A DNA stretch of 64,000 nucleotides. It comes from Onchocerca volvulus. Taxonomy: Eukaryota; Nematoda; Chromadorea; Rhabditida; Onchocercidae. Shown piece by piece: positions 24,351-36,590 of this stretch. The first letter of the stretch is position 1; each line of letters opens with the position of its first letter. The notes under the pieces are model-generated. The model was not told the DNA's origin, searched no databases, and saw nothing but the letters and a program-made list of their open reading frames with translations. The translations under genes were made by a program, and so were the position numbers. Where the stretch lies: positions 1,840,976-1,904,975 of the forward strand of contig HG738139.1 in assembly GCA_000499405.2 (NCBI GenBank), in the 5' to 3' direction.

Positions 24351-27120
24351 AATAAAACCTTTCTCAATAGCATTCATCTCTGACACGAAATACCTCCTCA
24401 CATCTATTGATGACCCAGCCGAATTATAATAGCAAGAATCAATCTCCAATCCAACCAAATTACAAATCAAATTACAAAGTATTAGTTTTTTCCCAACACT
24501 AGAAACATACGCTTTCTCTATTCTTTTTTATCATTTAACCACATTGAGCTACAGCAACGCATGTATAAAACATGCGCGTATTTTCATTTCATTTGAATAT
24601 TTCATATTTTTCGTACACATTTCGTATATATATCGTATTTTCACTTATTTGGATATCTCGATTTGTGAAAATTAAGTGTTTCTAATTATCATTGCCCATC
24701 ATTAATCAAAATTATTCTGTTACTAGAAGGCATATGATTTATTTGCAGAGAGGCAATTTTTGATCGTTCAAAATGATATCGCTTAGATTTTATTAATCAA
24801 TTAGGAATAATGTCTCCTCATTAAATTTTGCAAAAAAAATTGTGGAAATTTTGAAAAGATTTTTTGATCAAAGAATTGAATTTTTATTAAATATGTCAGA
24901 ATAAGTACTATATTTGCCGGGAAAGGTCCCAAATATTGTAAATAACAAACAAATGATGGAATGTTTACCAAATTTGTGTGTTTACCTCTTAGAATATATT
25001 ATCTTCATTGGTTCAACTTCATTTAACAATCTGCTGAAGAACAAATGGATCAAATTTCATGATTCGTATGAATTGAAATGATCCATAGCAATATATTAGT
25101 ATAGCAAAAATGAATATTATTTATGCGAGTGATTAACAAAAGAAATTTCATGTGCTTTATCGATATTTGATAGATTATCATAACATGTCATATTTTACGT
25201 TGTAATTTATTCACAATTTGTTTTCAAATTATGTATTAGTTTATATTAATTCTTCGTCATTCAGATACTGAAAAACTTAAAAAAATAAATTAAAAAATTT
25301 TTCTATCTTATTTTTCTTTCATTTTAATGGAAATATTTTCAAAGATTATTTTCTTTTTTAATTTTCAAAATACATTATTGAAAAATATTGATATTAAAAT
25401 GAATTATAGTAATTAAAAAATGAAAAAAATCAGAATAAGATGGGATTTTTGAAATGTTTATGGAATGAAAATATAAATACTTTATATTTCCATTTCATAA
25501 ATTCAAAAATTCATAAAAAATTAGCATTGAGTGATCAAATATCCATACAAAAAGGAAAAAATTTATCAGAGTGAAACAAAGTTTATTACAATCAACTTGA
25601 AATTTTTTAAGATAACTGATGATTATTTATGGCCACAGTAATAATTTTTTAACGCATAAAATATATAATTAATATAAGATGGGTTTATTAATAAAAGAAA
25701 AAGTATTTTTGATAAATATTAAATAAAAAAATATTTATATTTTCATTCAAAAAAAAATAAAATTTTTTTTTGAATATTCAAAAAGGATTTATAAAAAATA
25801 TTTATCAAAATATTTTTTTATTTAACATTTATCAAAATATTTTATTTTTTTAAGGAAAGAAATAACCATTATCATTTTACTGTATTGGAATACTTCTATA
25901 AATATTGCTCTTTTTTTGTTTTAGTAAAATTCCAAATATTGCAAATTTCGTAAAGTTATCAAGTCAAATTTTTTTGAAATACCTTGTTGATAACAAATAA
26001 TATTCCGAGTTTCTTTTATTTCCAAAAAGATATATTTTATTAACGAAAGTATTTTACATTCCTTTTGCAATCTCAAAAATAATCAAAATAAATTAAAAGT
26101 ACCAAGTACATTTGATTTCTCAAAAACAATGAATATTAATTATTACTTAATATTACTAATGTCACTGATCTTTCCAATGATATTACTATCATTATTATTT
26201 ATCATTAGTACTGTTAATTTTTGTCATAATACTTCTATTAATCATTACTGTAAAATATTATTATTATTTATTGTAATTATAATTATTGTTACTATTATTA
26301 TTACTATATTATTATTAATTATTATTGTCTCTACTACCACCCACTTTAGCTGTTATTAATTTTTGAGACTAATGTAGGTAATTTCCTTTAAATATGGAGT
26401 AATTTTTTTTTAGAGAAACCTGCAATTTTCGCAAAGGATTTAATTACATTCTCGAGAAAAAATTCTTTGTTCGAAATCACGCATTTTAGAGAATTGCAAA
26501 ATTGAACATGAATTATAAAGCATGAAGGTGAGCAATTCAATCCAACAATTAAATTTTGTCCTAATGTTTTAAGATGATTATATGATCTTTTATAAATTAA
26601 AGTATGCAAAAATTTTTGAATTCAAAGATTGGATAATTTTTTTTTATCAGTTGAATAATGCTTTCTATTCGAACCTCAAAAAAGTACATATCTGATTGAA
26701 CTTTGCAAACTACTGAAAACTAATTTCCAATGAAAAAGTTGCAGATGAAAAAAAGTTACAGTGATTGATGGACAAATATGATGATGAATATAAATATTAT
26801 CATAATGGATTAAAATAACTTATGAAAATTTTAGTGATAAGATTGACGCAATATTAAGCTCAGCACGATTATCATTAAAAATTTTCTATTCAATTTCCAT
26901 CAATCATACTTGTTAATCGAGCAATAAGTGCTGCATAAATGACGACGCAAAATCACTACAATATTTAAGCCATTAAAATATGATAATTTCATAATTTTGC
27001 AATTGAAACTATTTTTTTCTTATTAATGCAGCTGTTGCAGAGATATCTTCTGCTTTCGGCATAGTCAAAGTACTCACTGTAGTATACGACTTTTCAATTA
27101 AAATTTGCTTTTTTCTTGTT
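24351..27120. other. AT-rich filler, no gene seen
   Basis: Contains an inverted repeat at 25706-25837 and (ATT)n-like low-complexity DNA at 26130-26360. Open frames here are products of composition. Confidence 0.5.
25706..25837. repeat. AT-only inverted repeat with 30-bp arms
   Basis: TTTTTGATAAATATTAAATA and 11 further bases (25706-25736) pair with 25808-25837 with one or two mismatches, around a 71-bp spacer. Part of the right arm (ATTTATCAAAATATTTT) is repeated again on its flank. Confidence 0.65.
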
Positions 27121-27129
27121 TTTTTTTTT

Positions 27130-27560
27130 TGCTTTTTCTCAAATTAGATTTTTAATTGATTTGCCATCACACTCATCACATACATTTGAATGATCTTATG
27201 TCTGTATTCAAGCCTTTTTAGATGGCTCAAATATTTGAATCCTTTACCGCTTTGATCACATATGGACTTCGTGTTTTCCCTTTCATGTATTTTCAGATTG
27301 CTGCGTTGTTTGAATCTTTTATCGCATCGATCACATATCTATGTGTTTTTGTGCATGCCTTTGGAAGCTCCTGAAATATTCGAGTTCTTTCCTGCAATTA
27401 AATGATCCTTCATTAATGTGTATCTTTTGTGTTCTTGCAGATAGTTAAACCGTTTGAATCTTAGCCGCATAAATCGCATTCGAACAGTTTCTCGCTCATA
27501 TATGTCCGATATATTATGAATTCGCAGATTATATAAATATTCGAATTGCTTGTCGCATGC
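27130..27560 (-). pseudogene. C2H2 zinc-finger protein pseudogene
   Basis: On the minus strand, pieces of tandem Kruppel-type fingers are readable: CDKQFEYLYNLRIH, RFKRFNYLQEHKR, CDRCDKRFKQRSNLKIHERE, CDQSGKGFKYLSHLKR and CDECDGKSI. The linker TGEKP is degraded and several fingers miss a cysteine or histidine. Frame changes separate the pieces and no ATG-led frame survives. It sits just outside the inverted Helitron copy. The parent gene is not identifiable. Confidence 0.75.
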
Positions 27561-27949
27561 ATAATATTTGGAGTATTGTTCTTTTGCTCATTTTTCTTCC
27601 AACCGTTTTGTTTTTTTTCTTTTTCGTGTTCAAAGTGCTGTCACTATTTCGCTAGTTTTCTTTCCTAATTACTTGAAGGTTTCTATTGCTGAGTTGTTTC
27701 ATTTTAAACTCAGTTGCATTGTGAAATTTCTATGTTTCAAATTATCAACATTTTCTGCTTACGTTGACAGATTTTCATTTAGCACCTGAATTCGAAATGA
27801 TTCATTTTATTATCCAAGCATTTAGTGATTATTTTACCTAAAATTTTCCTAAAGAAATTTTCCTAAAATTTTAACAGCCGCAATTGTCGGAAAAGTTTTT
27901 TATTATGTGTGTTGCGATAAAAACGATTTCTGTTTGAAAAAAACTTTTT

Positions 27950-28725
27950 CAAACAAGACGGAAGAATGCTTCTTTCTGTACAATACTAACAATTATTGGA
28001 GAATATTCAAGCAAATTGATCGTTGAGTTATTCTTTCCTTTGTCGCTGATGGAGAAGAATACTATTCAACTGAATTTCGGATTGCGGCTACTTCGTGTCG
28101 CTTTGAACTGCCAAACTGGAACCTTTGAAACTCCGAATTGTTGCTGTTACTGCGTCGATTTTTGTCATTCATCTGTGAATTGGATCGTTTTGGTGGTAGA
28201 CATGTTTGTTGTCGCTTTGAAACTATGTCGTGCCACTTCACTTTTAGTATTTCTTGATCAACGTCAAACACCACTCCATATTCAGCAATCACGCAACTAT
28301 AATCGCCTTGCATTTCGGGCGCAACCGAAATGATTACAGCTTGAGCCGCATGTTCTCATCGGCACTATGACTGAAATATGTCCTTAGTGCAAGGATCTAA
28401 AATTTAACGGAGAAACGAAAGGAATGTGTTGTTAGAAATTAAACTGCCTCAAGAACCACCAGAACCATTAAAAACTTTGCTTGCCGGATATACCGCCCGA
28501 ATCAAATCGTTTTCCATCTAAAATCAGAAAATACAATTCGTGCTTCCAAATGACGTTGTTCGGCGCAGAAATCGTAATAACACAATTCATGCCAACTTTC
28601 AAAGTGAAAGGACAGATTTATCATAAAGCCGGCTCTCTGCTCCTGTTGTCAGATGATGAGCGTAAATTCCTACAAATTTATTTCATTGGTGATAGCAATG
28701 ATGAATTGAATGCAAACTGCTGAAT
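27950..28725 (+). mobile_element. Helitron N-terminal fragment, copy 2 (inverted relative to copy 1)
   Basis: Plus-strand translation gives RQTPLHIQQSRNYNRLAFRA, then a zinc-knuckle-like C-x2-C...CC block (about 28367-28440; DLKFNGETKGMCC), PPEPLKTLLAGYTARIKSF, and the typical Helitron N-domain end YHKAGSLLLLSDDERKFLQI followed by YFIGDSNDE. It ends at a stop at 28721-28723. The first cysteine pair contains a stop and frames shift several times, so it is non-functional. It matches the minus strand of copy 1 between 24350 and 23600. The element is cut off before Rep and helicase, 27 bp before the palindromic element B. Confidence 0.88.
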
Positions 28726-28752
28726 TCATACCGACTGTCTTATTTATATACA

Positions 28753-28837
28753 CTAGCTGGAGCCGGACATGCGAAACATGGCCGGCCTCCATAGACTAAT
28801 TGGATCGGCCACGCTCCGCATGGCCGGGTCCACCTAG
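28753..28837. mobile_element. Palindromic 85-bp element with two outward Helitron-like 3' ends (copy B)
   Basis: Starts CTAGCTGGAGCCGG and ends CCGGGTCCACCTAG, so the outer 12 bases are inverted repeats with about two mismatches. Inside are hairpins GCCGGACATGCGAAACATGG and CGGCCACGCTCCGCATGGCC. Both ends border A/T as Helitron insertions do (A|CTAG...CTAG|T). It is very similar in plan to 10352-10434. Confidence 0.6.
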
Positions 28838-31800
28838 TATATTTATAAGAAATATTATCAGTAAGGTGAAGAAATAAATCAAAAAAAATGCATGGATTTG
28901 TACAGGAATCTATAAAATTCGCAATCCGAAATCCGAAATGTTACATTTTACATTTTACAGATGACTTTATGGACATCTACGACTTTAACTGAAACATACA
29001 AATATTTTGTGTTTTTAACTAGTATTTATTTTTCTTTTATCCCCAATCTATTAGAAGATAAAGAATAGATCATTTTCATACTCTCACGAAGAAGCCGTGA
29101 ATTGGATTATCCGCTATGTTCCTGAATTCTCTGAAAGTTAGTTAATTCGTTGATATTCATCTTTTCCTATAAATTTGGAGATTTATTTTACTTGAATTTA
29201 ATAAATAGTTTTCTAAATTCAGAGAGAATGAAAATTCAAATAAACTTCGGATAAATTTAAATAACTTTCAGATAAATTCAAATAACTCCCGAAAAAACAT
29301 TCATCCCACTTCTTTAAAAAAGAAATCGGAAATTAGTATAATTTCCCTGAAGTGAAAAATGAAAATGCTTACTTTTTTTTTCCACAAATTTTTAGATTCT
29401 AAGCCATTCACATGAAAAGAATCAAATTTCCAAATTTTCTTGATAAAATTTTTATTACTTTTAACATATTCTTAGATGCTTCAGTTTGATAGCTCTATTA
29501 ATTTAGAACGCTGAAACTATAATAAGTTCTGTGAAATATTTCAAAAAATTTGGGATTTTATTTGGAAACATTAAAAAAGTTTAAAAAATGTATAATTGAT
29601 TATGAATAATTGCGAAATTGATTATGTTAAGTTAAAAATTCAGTGCGAAAAATATATGGAGTAATATTCAGATATTTCTTTTAATGATCTTTGTCATTAT
29701 CTCATCAAGTCAAAATTAATAAAAAATTTTCAATTTTTTCCTATCCGATCTACAATAATCATCGTTTTGATTGTCCCGAAAAGACAATTCTATTTCCGAA
29801 TATTTTCCAGAAAAATTATCATCACAAGAGTATAATTTAACCAGATCCCTTTTATGAGGAAGTAATAGTATACATAAAACTTGGCACAACATTGCTAGTA
29901 TATAAACACATCCATTCTAACAAATTTTCCGATCTAACAACGAATTCTTTCTTCTTTTCTTTTCCTTCTTCAACTTGCTAAATAAACTTGCGGAAAAAAT
30001 TTCATTTGCTTCTGAAAACTCATCGATTCTTTCATTATTTCGCGATTTTCTGTTAGTTTTTCAGAAAATTAATAGAAATTTTGCCGAAAATCTTTCGTTT
30101 TTTCCTCCATACTATTTCTTTTGCTATATTTCGTCTATCCTTCGTCACTTTATTTCTTGTAATTCGCTAATAGCACTCTTAAAATCTCTGACATTGGAGT
30201 GAAAAGAAGTGAAGCCAATTGATGCGGAAAGAAATAGAATTCACGGAAAAAAAGTAGTCTTGAAAAAAAAAAAAATTAAAAATTAAAAAAGAAAAAAAAA
30301 ACGAAAAAAAAAAGCAAACAGTTTAGGAATGCAGCAAAAAATATAAAATTTCGTCAAAATATTCAATATTAAAAACTATTCAAATATTAATAAACTTATA
30401 TTAAAAAGGGAATTAGGTTGGATATTTTTTGCACTAATTATAATTATTATATCTCTCACTTCATATAAAATGCAAAAAAGAATTTCAAACAGCCATTCGT
30501 TCAAATTCAATTTTTTTTCCGGTTGTTGAAAGAAATAAATTGCATCCTTTTCAAACTACAAAAAAAAAAAAAAATTTTTTTTAATAGCAAAAAAAAAAAA
30601 ATGGAGAAATGGAATTGAAGAATGGACTTTCACTTTCACTATGATATTATTGCTATAGGCGTTGTTAAAATTGCGACGAGCAGATAAAAAAAAAAAAAAA
30701 AAAACTATTTATTAAATTATTATACTTTATCTGGAAAATTCAAATTTTAAATTTCACTTCCTCTAATTTCAAATTTTATATTCTCTATTCAATTATTAAT
30801 TATAGCTGCTTCTTCGATTCGCAACTAATTTTCAAATATATCGCAATTTCTAATCATTCCAAATAAAGAAACAATCCAAGGATCGAATCTGGTGATTCTA
30901 TAACCAATCTTATTGTTTGAAGTTCGGGAATCTTTTTTTTTCTCTCGATAAAATAAAATTTCATAATTAGAATAAATATCGAATAGTAAATAAAACAACC
31001 ATTAGTGTCAAATTTTCGCCAAGTTATTGAAAAAAATTTCTGAAAAATCTATTAGATTTCCCGTCATTTCTACTTTTCTCATTATCTGTTTCCCCTCAGC
31101 TTATACTACCATTTGTGGCTTCAAATTTCTTAATTAACTGTTTTGGAAAGAGCCAAGTGATATTTAATTTCGTTGTTAATTTCTATTTCAATACTCATTT
31201 TACCCAGTCCTCATTTTGATTATTAAACTCTGAAGCATTTTTCGTACTGTGAACTGAAATCGTATTAATCACATATCCGTATCAGTAGCTTTTTTTTTTT
31301 TTTTTTGATTAAATCACGATATTCTATGTTAATCATCAGTAAATACCTCAAACGACATATAAAACTTTTATCTATCAATACTTAAGTCCAGATTTCAAAC
31401 TATATTGCTTGTCTGAAACATGCATTAAAACTTTTAAAACTTTTAACTTTCAATGAACAACCGCAGTATCACAAAACGAAATTTATAATATTTCAAGTAT
31501 ATTTATACTATGATTTCAATGTCATGATTGATACTGAATTTCAAAATTTATTTGTTCTGTTAAATCTTTAATATATGATAATACATCTATGACATTTGTT
31601 TTAATTCCTAATTTTAACTTTTATTTACCAGAGTCATAAGTTTCATAAGAATTATAGTTACTTTAATTGGTAAAAAGCAAATTAACATAGTAAATTGAAA
31701 TCTATTTCATACTTATTATAATCTCAAAAAAAATTTTTTCCTCATTCATTAGAAAATAATTAAAAGGATTAATTAATTAATTGTAGCATGCAGAGAAAAT

Positions 31801-32349
31801 CTTGCATTCCTTCCAAAAAATTTTTTATCACCTATCAAAAATCATATCTTTTTCCATTAACTTCGATATTATTGTAGATTCATAACATTTTTATGAACAA
31901 TCATTTTATTGGCTGTCCTGATGTATGCAATATAAATTTTAAAAAACAAAAAAAAAAATTGCTATTTTCAATTAAAAAATAATTTTTTTAATTAAATTAT
32001 ACAAATATTAATAATATTTAAATGCAAAATGTAATTATTTTCCCTCTTACTCAATAATATTTTCCATTTTTTAAAGTCAATTATTGTGCAATGAAATTAT
32101 TTTTTTGAAATTTTTGCTCATTTTGTCCTTTCATATTCTTTTTTCATTCATTTTTTTATTTTTATTATCATTTTGATAAAATTGTTTCGATCATTAACAT
32201 ATGATACCTTTCATCTTTTTATTTTATTCATTTTTCAATCATTTTTGCAAAGTTTTAAAATTCGAATTAATTATTTAATGGTTCGCTTTTTTTTTTTTTC
32301 TCGTCGAGCACTTTCTTAATTTGTTATAAAGTTGTTCTTTACGCTGCTT

Positions 32350-32396
<47 letters not shown>

Positions 32397-33830
32397 GTCC
32401 TCAAGATTTTATCGTCGTTATCATATTTTTAATTATATAAATGTGAATAAATGGAATTTATATCGTCTATAAGTGAATTATTTTTATTATTTTTCACACT
32501 TTTTTAGGTCTTTAATTTCTTTTTTTTCGCAAAAATTTATTGATTCGCATTTTTTCCTATTTTCGGGCATTAAGGCGCAGATTATCCATCAAAATAGGCC
32601 TGTAGCAATTAGAAAAGACACTTCAAAATGCTAATTTCGAATATTAAATTGACAGCAAAAGCTTCTTTCCATTTATTGTCTCTTCGAATATTTACAAATA
32701 AGCCTAATTTTATCGATTTAAGTAAGTGTTGTTTTGATAAGAAGCTTCTTTTCATCCAAGTTGATAATCACTTTCGAATGGATCAAAGAGTATAAAAAGA
32801 AAAAATTGAAACAAAACAAAAATCAAATTGATATTTTAACAGAGCTTTGTTCTTATCTGTAATGATAACTATAAGAAAATTTTTTAATTCAATTGATAAT
32901 GGAAGAAACAATAATTCTTCTTCATTAAAATTAGTAATTTGCATAGTCTCGAGGTCAAATTATAGTTGCTTTCATTTGGATTATATAGTAATCTGTATAG
33001 TCTCGAGATCGAATTTTAGTTTGTTTCACTGCTTTTCTATTGAATTATTGATATAAGGATTTCAAGTTTAATTTCAAGCTGAATTATTATTATTATTATC
33101 TCTTTTGCCAGATAAATGAAATAAATTGAAATTACAATGTATCGTTTTTTTTTTTCTTTTTTTTAATGAAAAAAGAAAAAAAGCAAGATATATCTTATTT
33201 ATGATACCCAGCAGAAATCATTGATTATCTCGTTCAAAATAATTGATACTGTTTTCTTCAGCAATACTCAATCATTTACTTGATTAATTTAATCAATCAA
33301 ATGCGAAAAATTATTCTGACAAATGTATTTTCAATCGGGAATTGCGTGCATAAAATAAAAATTAATGGGAAATATTGAAGTATTTAGGCATTCATCTATT
33401 GCAAGTAGAATGTCATCTTATAGAAGAAAACTTTTAGAATATTTCTAAGCTCTCTTATGAGTCATTAATTCTACATTTGCTATGAAATTAGAAATTTAAA
33501 GCCTGAAGATGACAAGAGTATACACAATGAAATAACATTCATTTCTCAACAATTTTTTGTTGTTTTTTTTTTCAAATTATTTTCAGATTTTTACAAGATT
33601 TTTCACTTCGATAAAAATTGTATTTATAAATATTTCATTGAAAAATATTGACAAAGTAGGATACATCTGTTAAATTGAATGCATTTAATAACAAAACCAG
33701 TTTTTTTTATAGGCCAAAAAAAACTTGTCTAGTTTTAAATTAAATTTTGTGACAAAACTTTCGATAATTTATTAATTGATAAATGAAAATATAATGACAT
33801 ACATGAAGATAAGGAAAAATATTAGATATG
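28838..33830. other. Long AT-rich region, no gene supported
   Basis: Holds many A/T homopolymers (30270-30315, 30561-30599, 30686-30703, 31291-31307 and others). A 35-codon ATG frame after a TTTTACAG acceptor (28961-29068) and a 24-codon stretch at 29071-29142 (SFSYSHEEAVNWIIRYVPEF) look slightly protein-like but connect to nothing. Confidence 0.4.
32349..32390. repeat. Poly-T tract of about 42 bases
   Basis: Uninterrupted T run in the raw sequence. The true length may differ because of sequencing. Confidence 0.85.
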
Positions 33831-33832
33831 AT

Positions 33833-33893
33833 TTGAACAGGTTGTTGAAATTATTTTGTTTTAATAATTCAACAACATATCTATAACCTGTTA
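33833..33893. repeat. Hairpin-forming inverted repeat
   Basis: GTTGTTGAAATTATT pairs with AATAATTCAACAAC (one bulge) around a short loop. Outside it AACAGGTT pairs with AACCTGTT at the far end. It abuts the 47-bp tandem repeat that follows. Confidence 0.65.
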
Positions 33894-33950
33894 TTGAGAA
33901 ATTATTCGGAGTGTATCGTTGCCGTCGAGAAGTTTGAAGCGAAAAAGGTT

Positions 33951-34090
33951 ATCATTCCGGAATTGTTGAACAGGAAGAAGGGAATACCTATTGAGAATCA
34001 TTCCGGAATCGCTAAACATGAAGGCCCGAATGTCCTGCTGAAAATCATTCCGAAATTGTTGAACAGGAAGGTCCGAATGTCCTGTTGAAA
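33951..34090. repeat. Tandem repeat, three units of 46-47 bp
   Basis: Units begin ATCATTCCGGAAT or ATCATTCCGAAAT at 33951, 33997 and 34044. They share TTGTTGAACAGGAAG or its variant and (in two units) CCGAATGTCCTG. It is more GC-rich than its surroundings and open in frame on both strands. Confidence 0.8.
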
Positions 34091-35461
34091 ATGATTTCAC
34101 CTAAAATTTATAGGTGACAATAAAGATGAAAAATAAAAATTTGGCGACAAACAAAAAAGGTTGAAATGTTTGATAGGGGGAAAAAAAAATAATTTACTGG
34201 AAAATAATGAAAAGAGGACAGATAGAACATTAAATTCGTGAAATGATGGAATTATACTTGGATTTTTTTTTTTTTTTTAAATTTAGATAATAAAAAAGAT
34301 TTATTCTTGTAACTACAATGCTCATATTCGGTAAGATTAATATCTGTAAACAGATATAATTTTATGATAAATATAAATATCAGTAATGATCAAATGATCA
34401 AGTGATAAATTAAGAAGATAGAAATGAATAAATCGGAATTAAAATTCTTGTTATTTGTTTTATACCTTGCAAAAATTGCAAAATTTTCCGGGATAAAAGT
34501 TGATCGTGCAAAATTGCAAAATAAAATTAACAAAAAAAAATTTGCAAAAACAATAAAATTTTAGACGATTTTATTTTAATTTGCAATTTATTTATCACAA
34601 ATCAAATTTAAATGATTTCCGTGAAATGATGAAAATTTGATAAGATATATCATTTTAGAACAAAAAGACGCACATGATGTTCCACGAAAAATCAATTGAG
34701 AAGAAACTGGTTGATTGAAAATTTCAACAAACATTTTATTATTATTCACAAAAATTGAAAAGTATACCATTAGAAATACATTTGAAAATTTCTTTTCCAT
34801 AATCATTTCAAAAAATAAGCAAATTCATAATTAATAACAAAATTTGGAACTTTTTGCAATTATCATCAATAAATCTAAAAAAAAAAAAAAAAAAAAAAAA
34901 CGAAAAAAAAGACGTTTGCAAACATTTTGAAGTTTCTATAGTTACCAAATCTTTTTTTTTTAATATAATTTCTTTTTTTTTTCTTTTTTTTTGGAATTAA
35001 ATTTTTAATATTTTAAATAAAATTTTAATATAAATTGATTGTGATATACGATATTTAATGCTGAATAGAATGTAAATAAGTTTTATTTTGCTCGAAAGAT
35101 GGCTACATTTCTTAGCATTTAAAAGTTGCACAATTAATTATTATAGCAAGCATGAAAATGCAAACAATAAAGGCATGAATTGATTTATCAATGGTAATTA
35201 AATTTAAAATCATTTTTTTTGATTATTTTTAAAACTAATTTAATGAATTGTAAGATATTAAAAGTTTAAGCTTAATGAATGATAATTTTGACGAGAAAAG
35301 AAATGGAATATTTAATTACATAATTTCTTCATTTTATTTGCATTTCTTTTTTTTTTTTCCCAATTTTATTTATTCATTTTAATTTTTAAATTTCATCAAT
35401 TATTTTAATCTTTCTTTAATTTATTTCAAAATATTATTTCATGTTTATTAGCAATTTTCAT

Positions 35462-35462
<1 letters not shown>

Positions 35463-35527
<65 letters not shown>
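35463..35527. repeat. (TC)n microsatellite
   Basis: Nearly perfect CT dinucleotide array of about 30 units. Confidence 0.95.
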
Positions 35528-35531
<4 letters not shown>

Positions 35532-35653
35532 CTTTTTCTTGCTCTCATCAACAATCGCTATATTTATTTGCATATGGGAAATCAATTTTGCCTAAAGGAT
35601 CAGGATATTTCTATGTACATATTGTGTGTGTATATTTTATATACATATATAAA

Positions 35654-35717
35654 GAAGAGAGAGAGAGAGGGAGAGAGAAAGGGAGAGAAAGGGAGGGAGA
35701 GGGAGAGAGAGAGGAAG
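35654..35717. repeat. (GA)n-rich purine tract
   Basis: GAGAGA and GGGAGA runs about 130 bp after the (TC)n array, so the two can pair in one strand. Confidence 0.9.
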
Positions 35718-36367
35718 ATTTTAAGAGATAAAAATTGAAATTTGAATAGCTTTCAATTAAATATATTATGGCTGTAAACAAATGTTGTATTGTTGATTAT
35801 ATAGTAGTAGTAGTAGTATGGGAGGGGGTATTTTACCTTTGAAGTAATAAGCTTTCTTGATTTATTTATTACTTAAAAACTTAATTTACTTCTTATCGTT
35901 AAAGATGAAAATTTTTTACTCATTTAATTTCAAATCGATAAAAATAATAAATCGAAATTGCAATTCCAATGGGATGAATTAATTGAACAACAACAACCAC
36001 ATAAATAAATGACAAATATGAGGGGGAAAGATTTTTATTCATAATATATATTTTTATTGATTTTTCCATTATAACACATTTCAATTTGAATGAAGATTGA
36101 AATTATTTCGATTTATTTGAAGAAAAATGATGGCGACATTGACTAAATGCAAAATACAATACATCAATGATAGATAAAATTTTGCTAAATTAAAAAAAAT
36201 TTCAACTTATTATATCTATTTTGAATTTGAATTAATACTTCAATTCTACAAAATGTTAATTTCATGTTTTAGCAAAATTTATCGATTAAAAATTAAAAAA
36301 AAAACATGCTTCTCATCGATCTAATATATATCGTTAATATAGTAATAATTAATATTAATTTATCATG

Positions 36368-36590
36368 AACAATAAATTTTTAATAATAATATTATCAATT
36401 TTTCATAATCAACAGAAAAAAAAAGTACTAATAAATTATAAATATTTTAATCTTCAACTAAACTATAAATACTTCAATCATCATCAGTTCAACCCATCAT
36501 TAAATTCATTTTTAGTAAATTTATCGATTATTAATTTATATTCAATATTCAACAAATTTTTGATAATAAATATTATCAATTTTTCATAAT
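36368..36590. repeat. Direct repeat of about 42 bp, 182 bp apart
   Basis: AACAATAAATTTTTAATAAT to TTTTTCATAAT at 36368-36410 recurs with few changes at 36550-36590. Confidence 0.6.

Noticed and set aside
26129..26359. 76-codon hydrophobic frame
   Set aside because: Encoded by ATT/TTA low-complexity DNA; the apparent membrane protein is an artefact of composition.
36365..36589. 74-codon ATG frame rich in Asn, Ile and Leu
   Set aside because: It is made of AT direct repeats; composition alone explains it.
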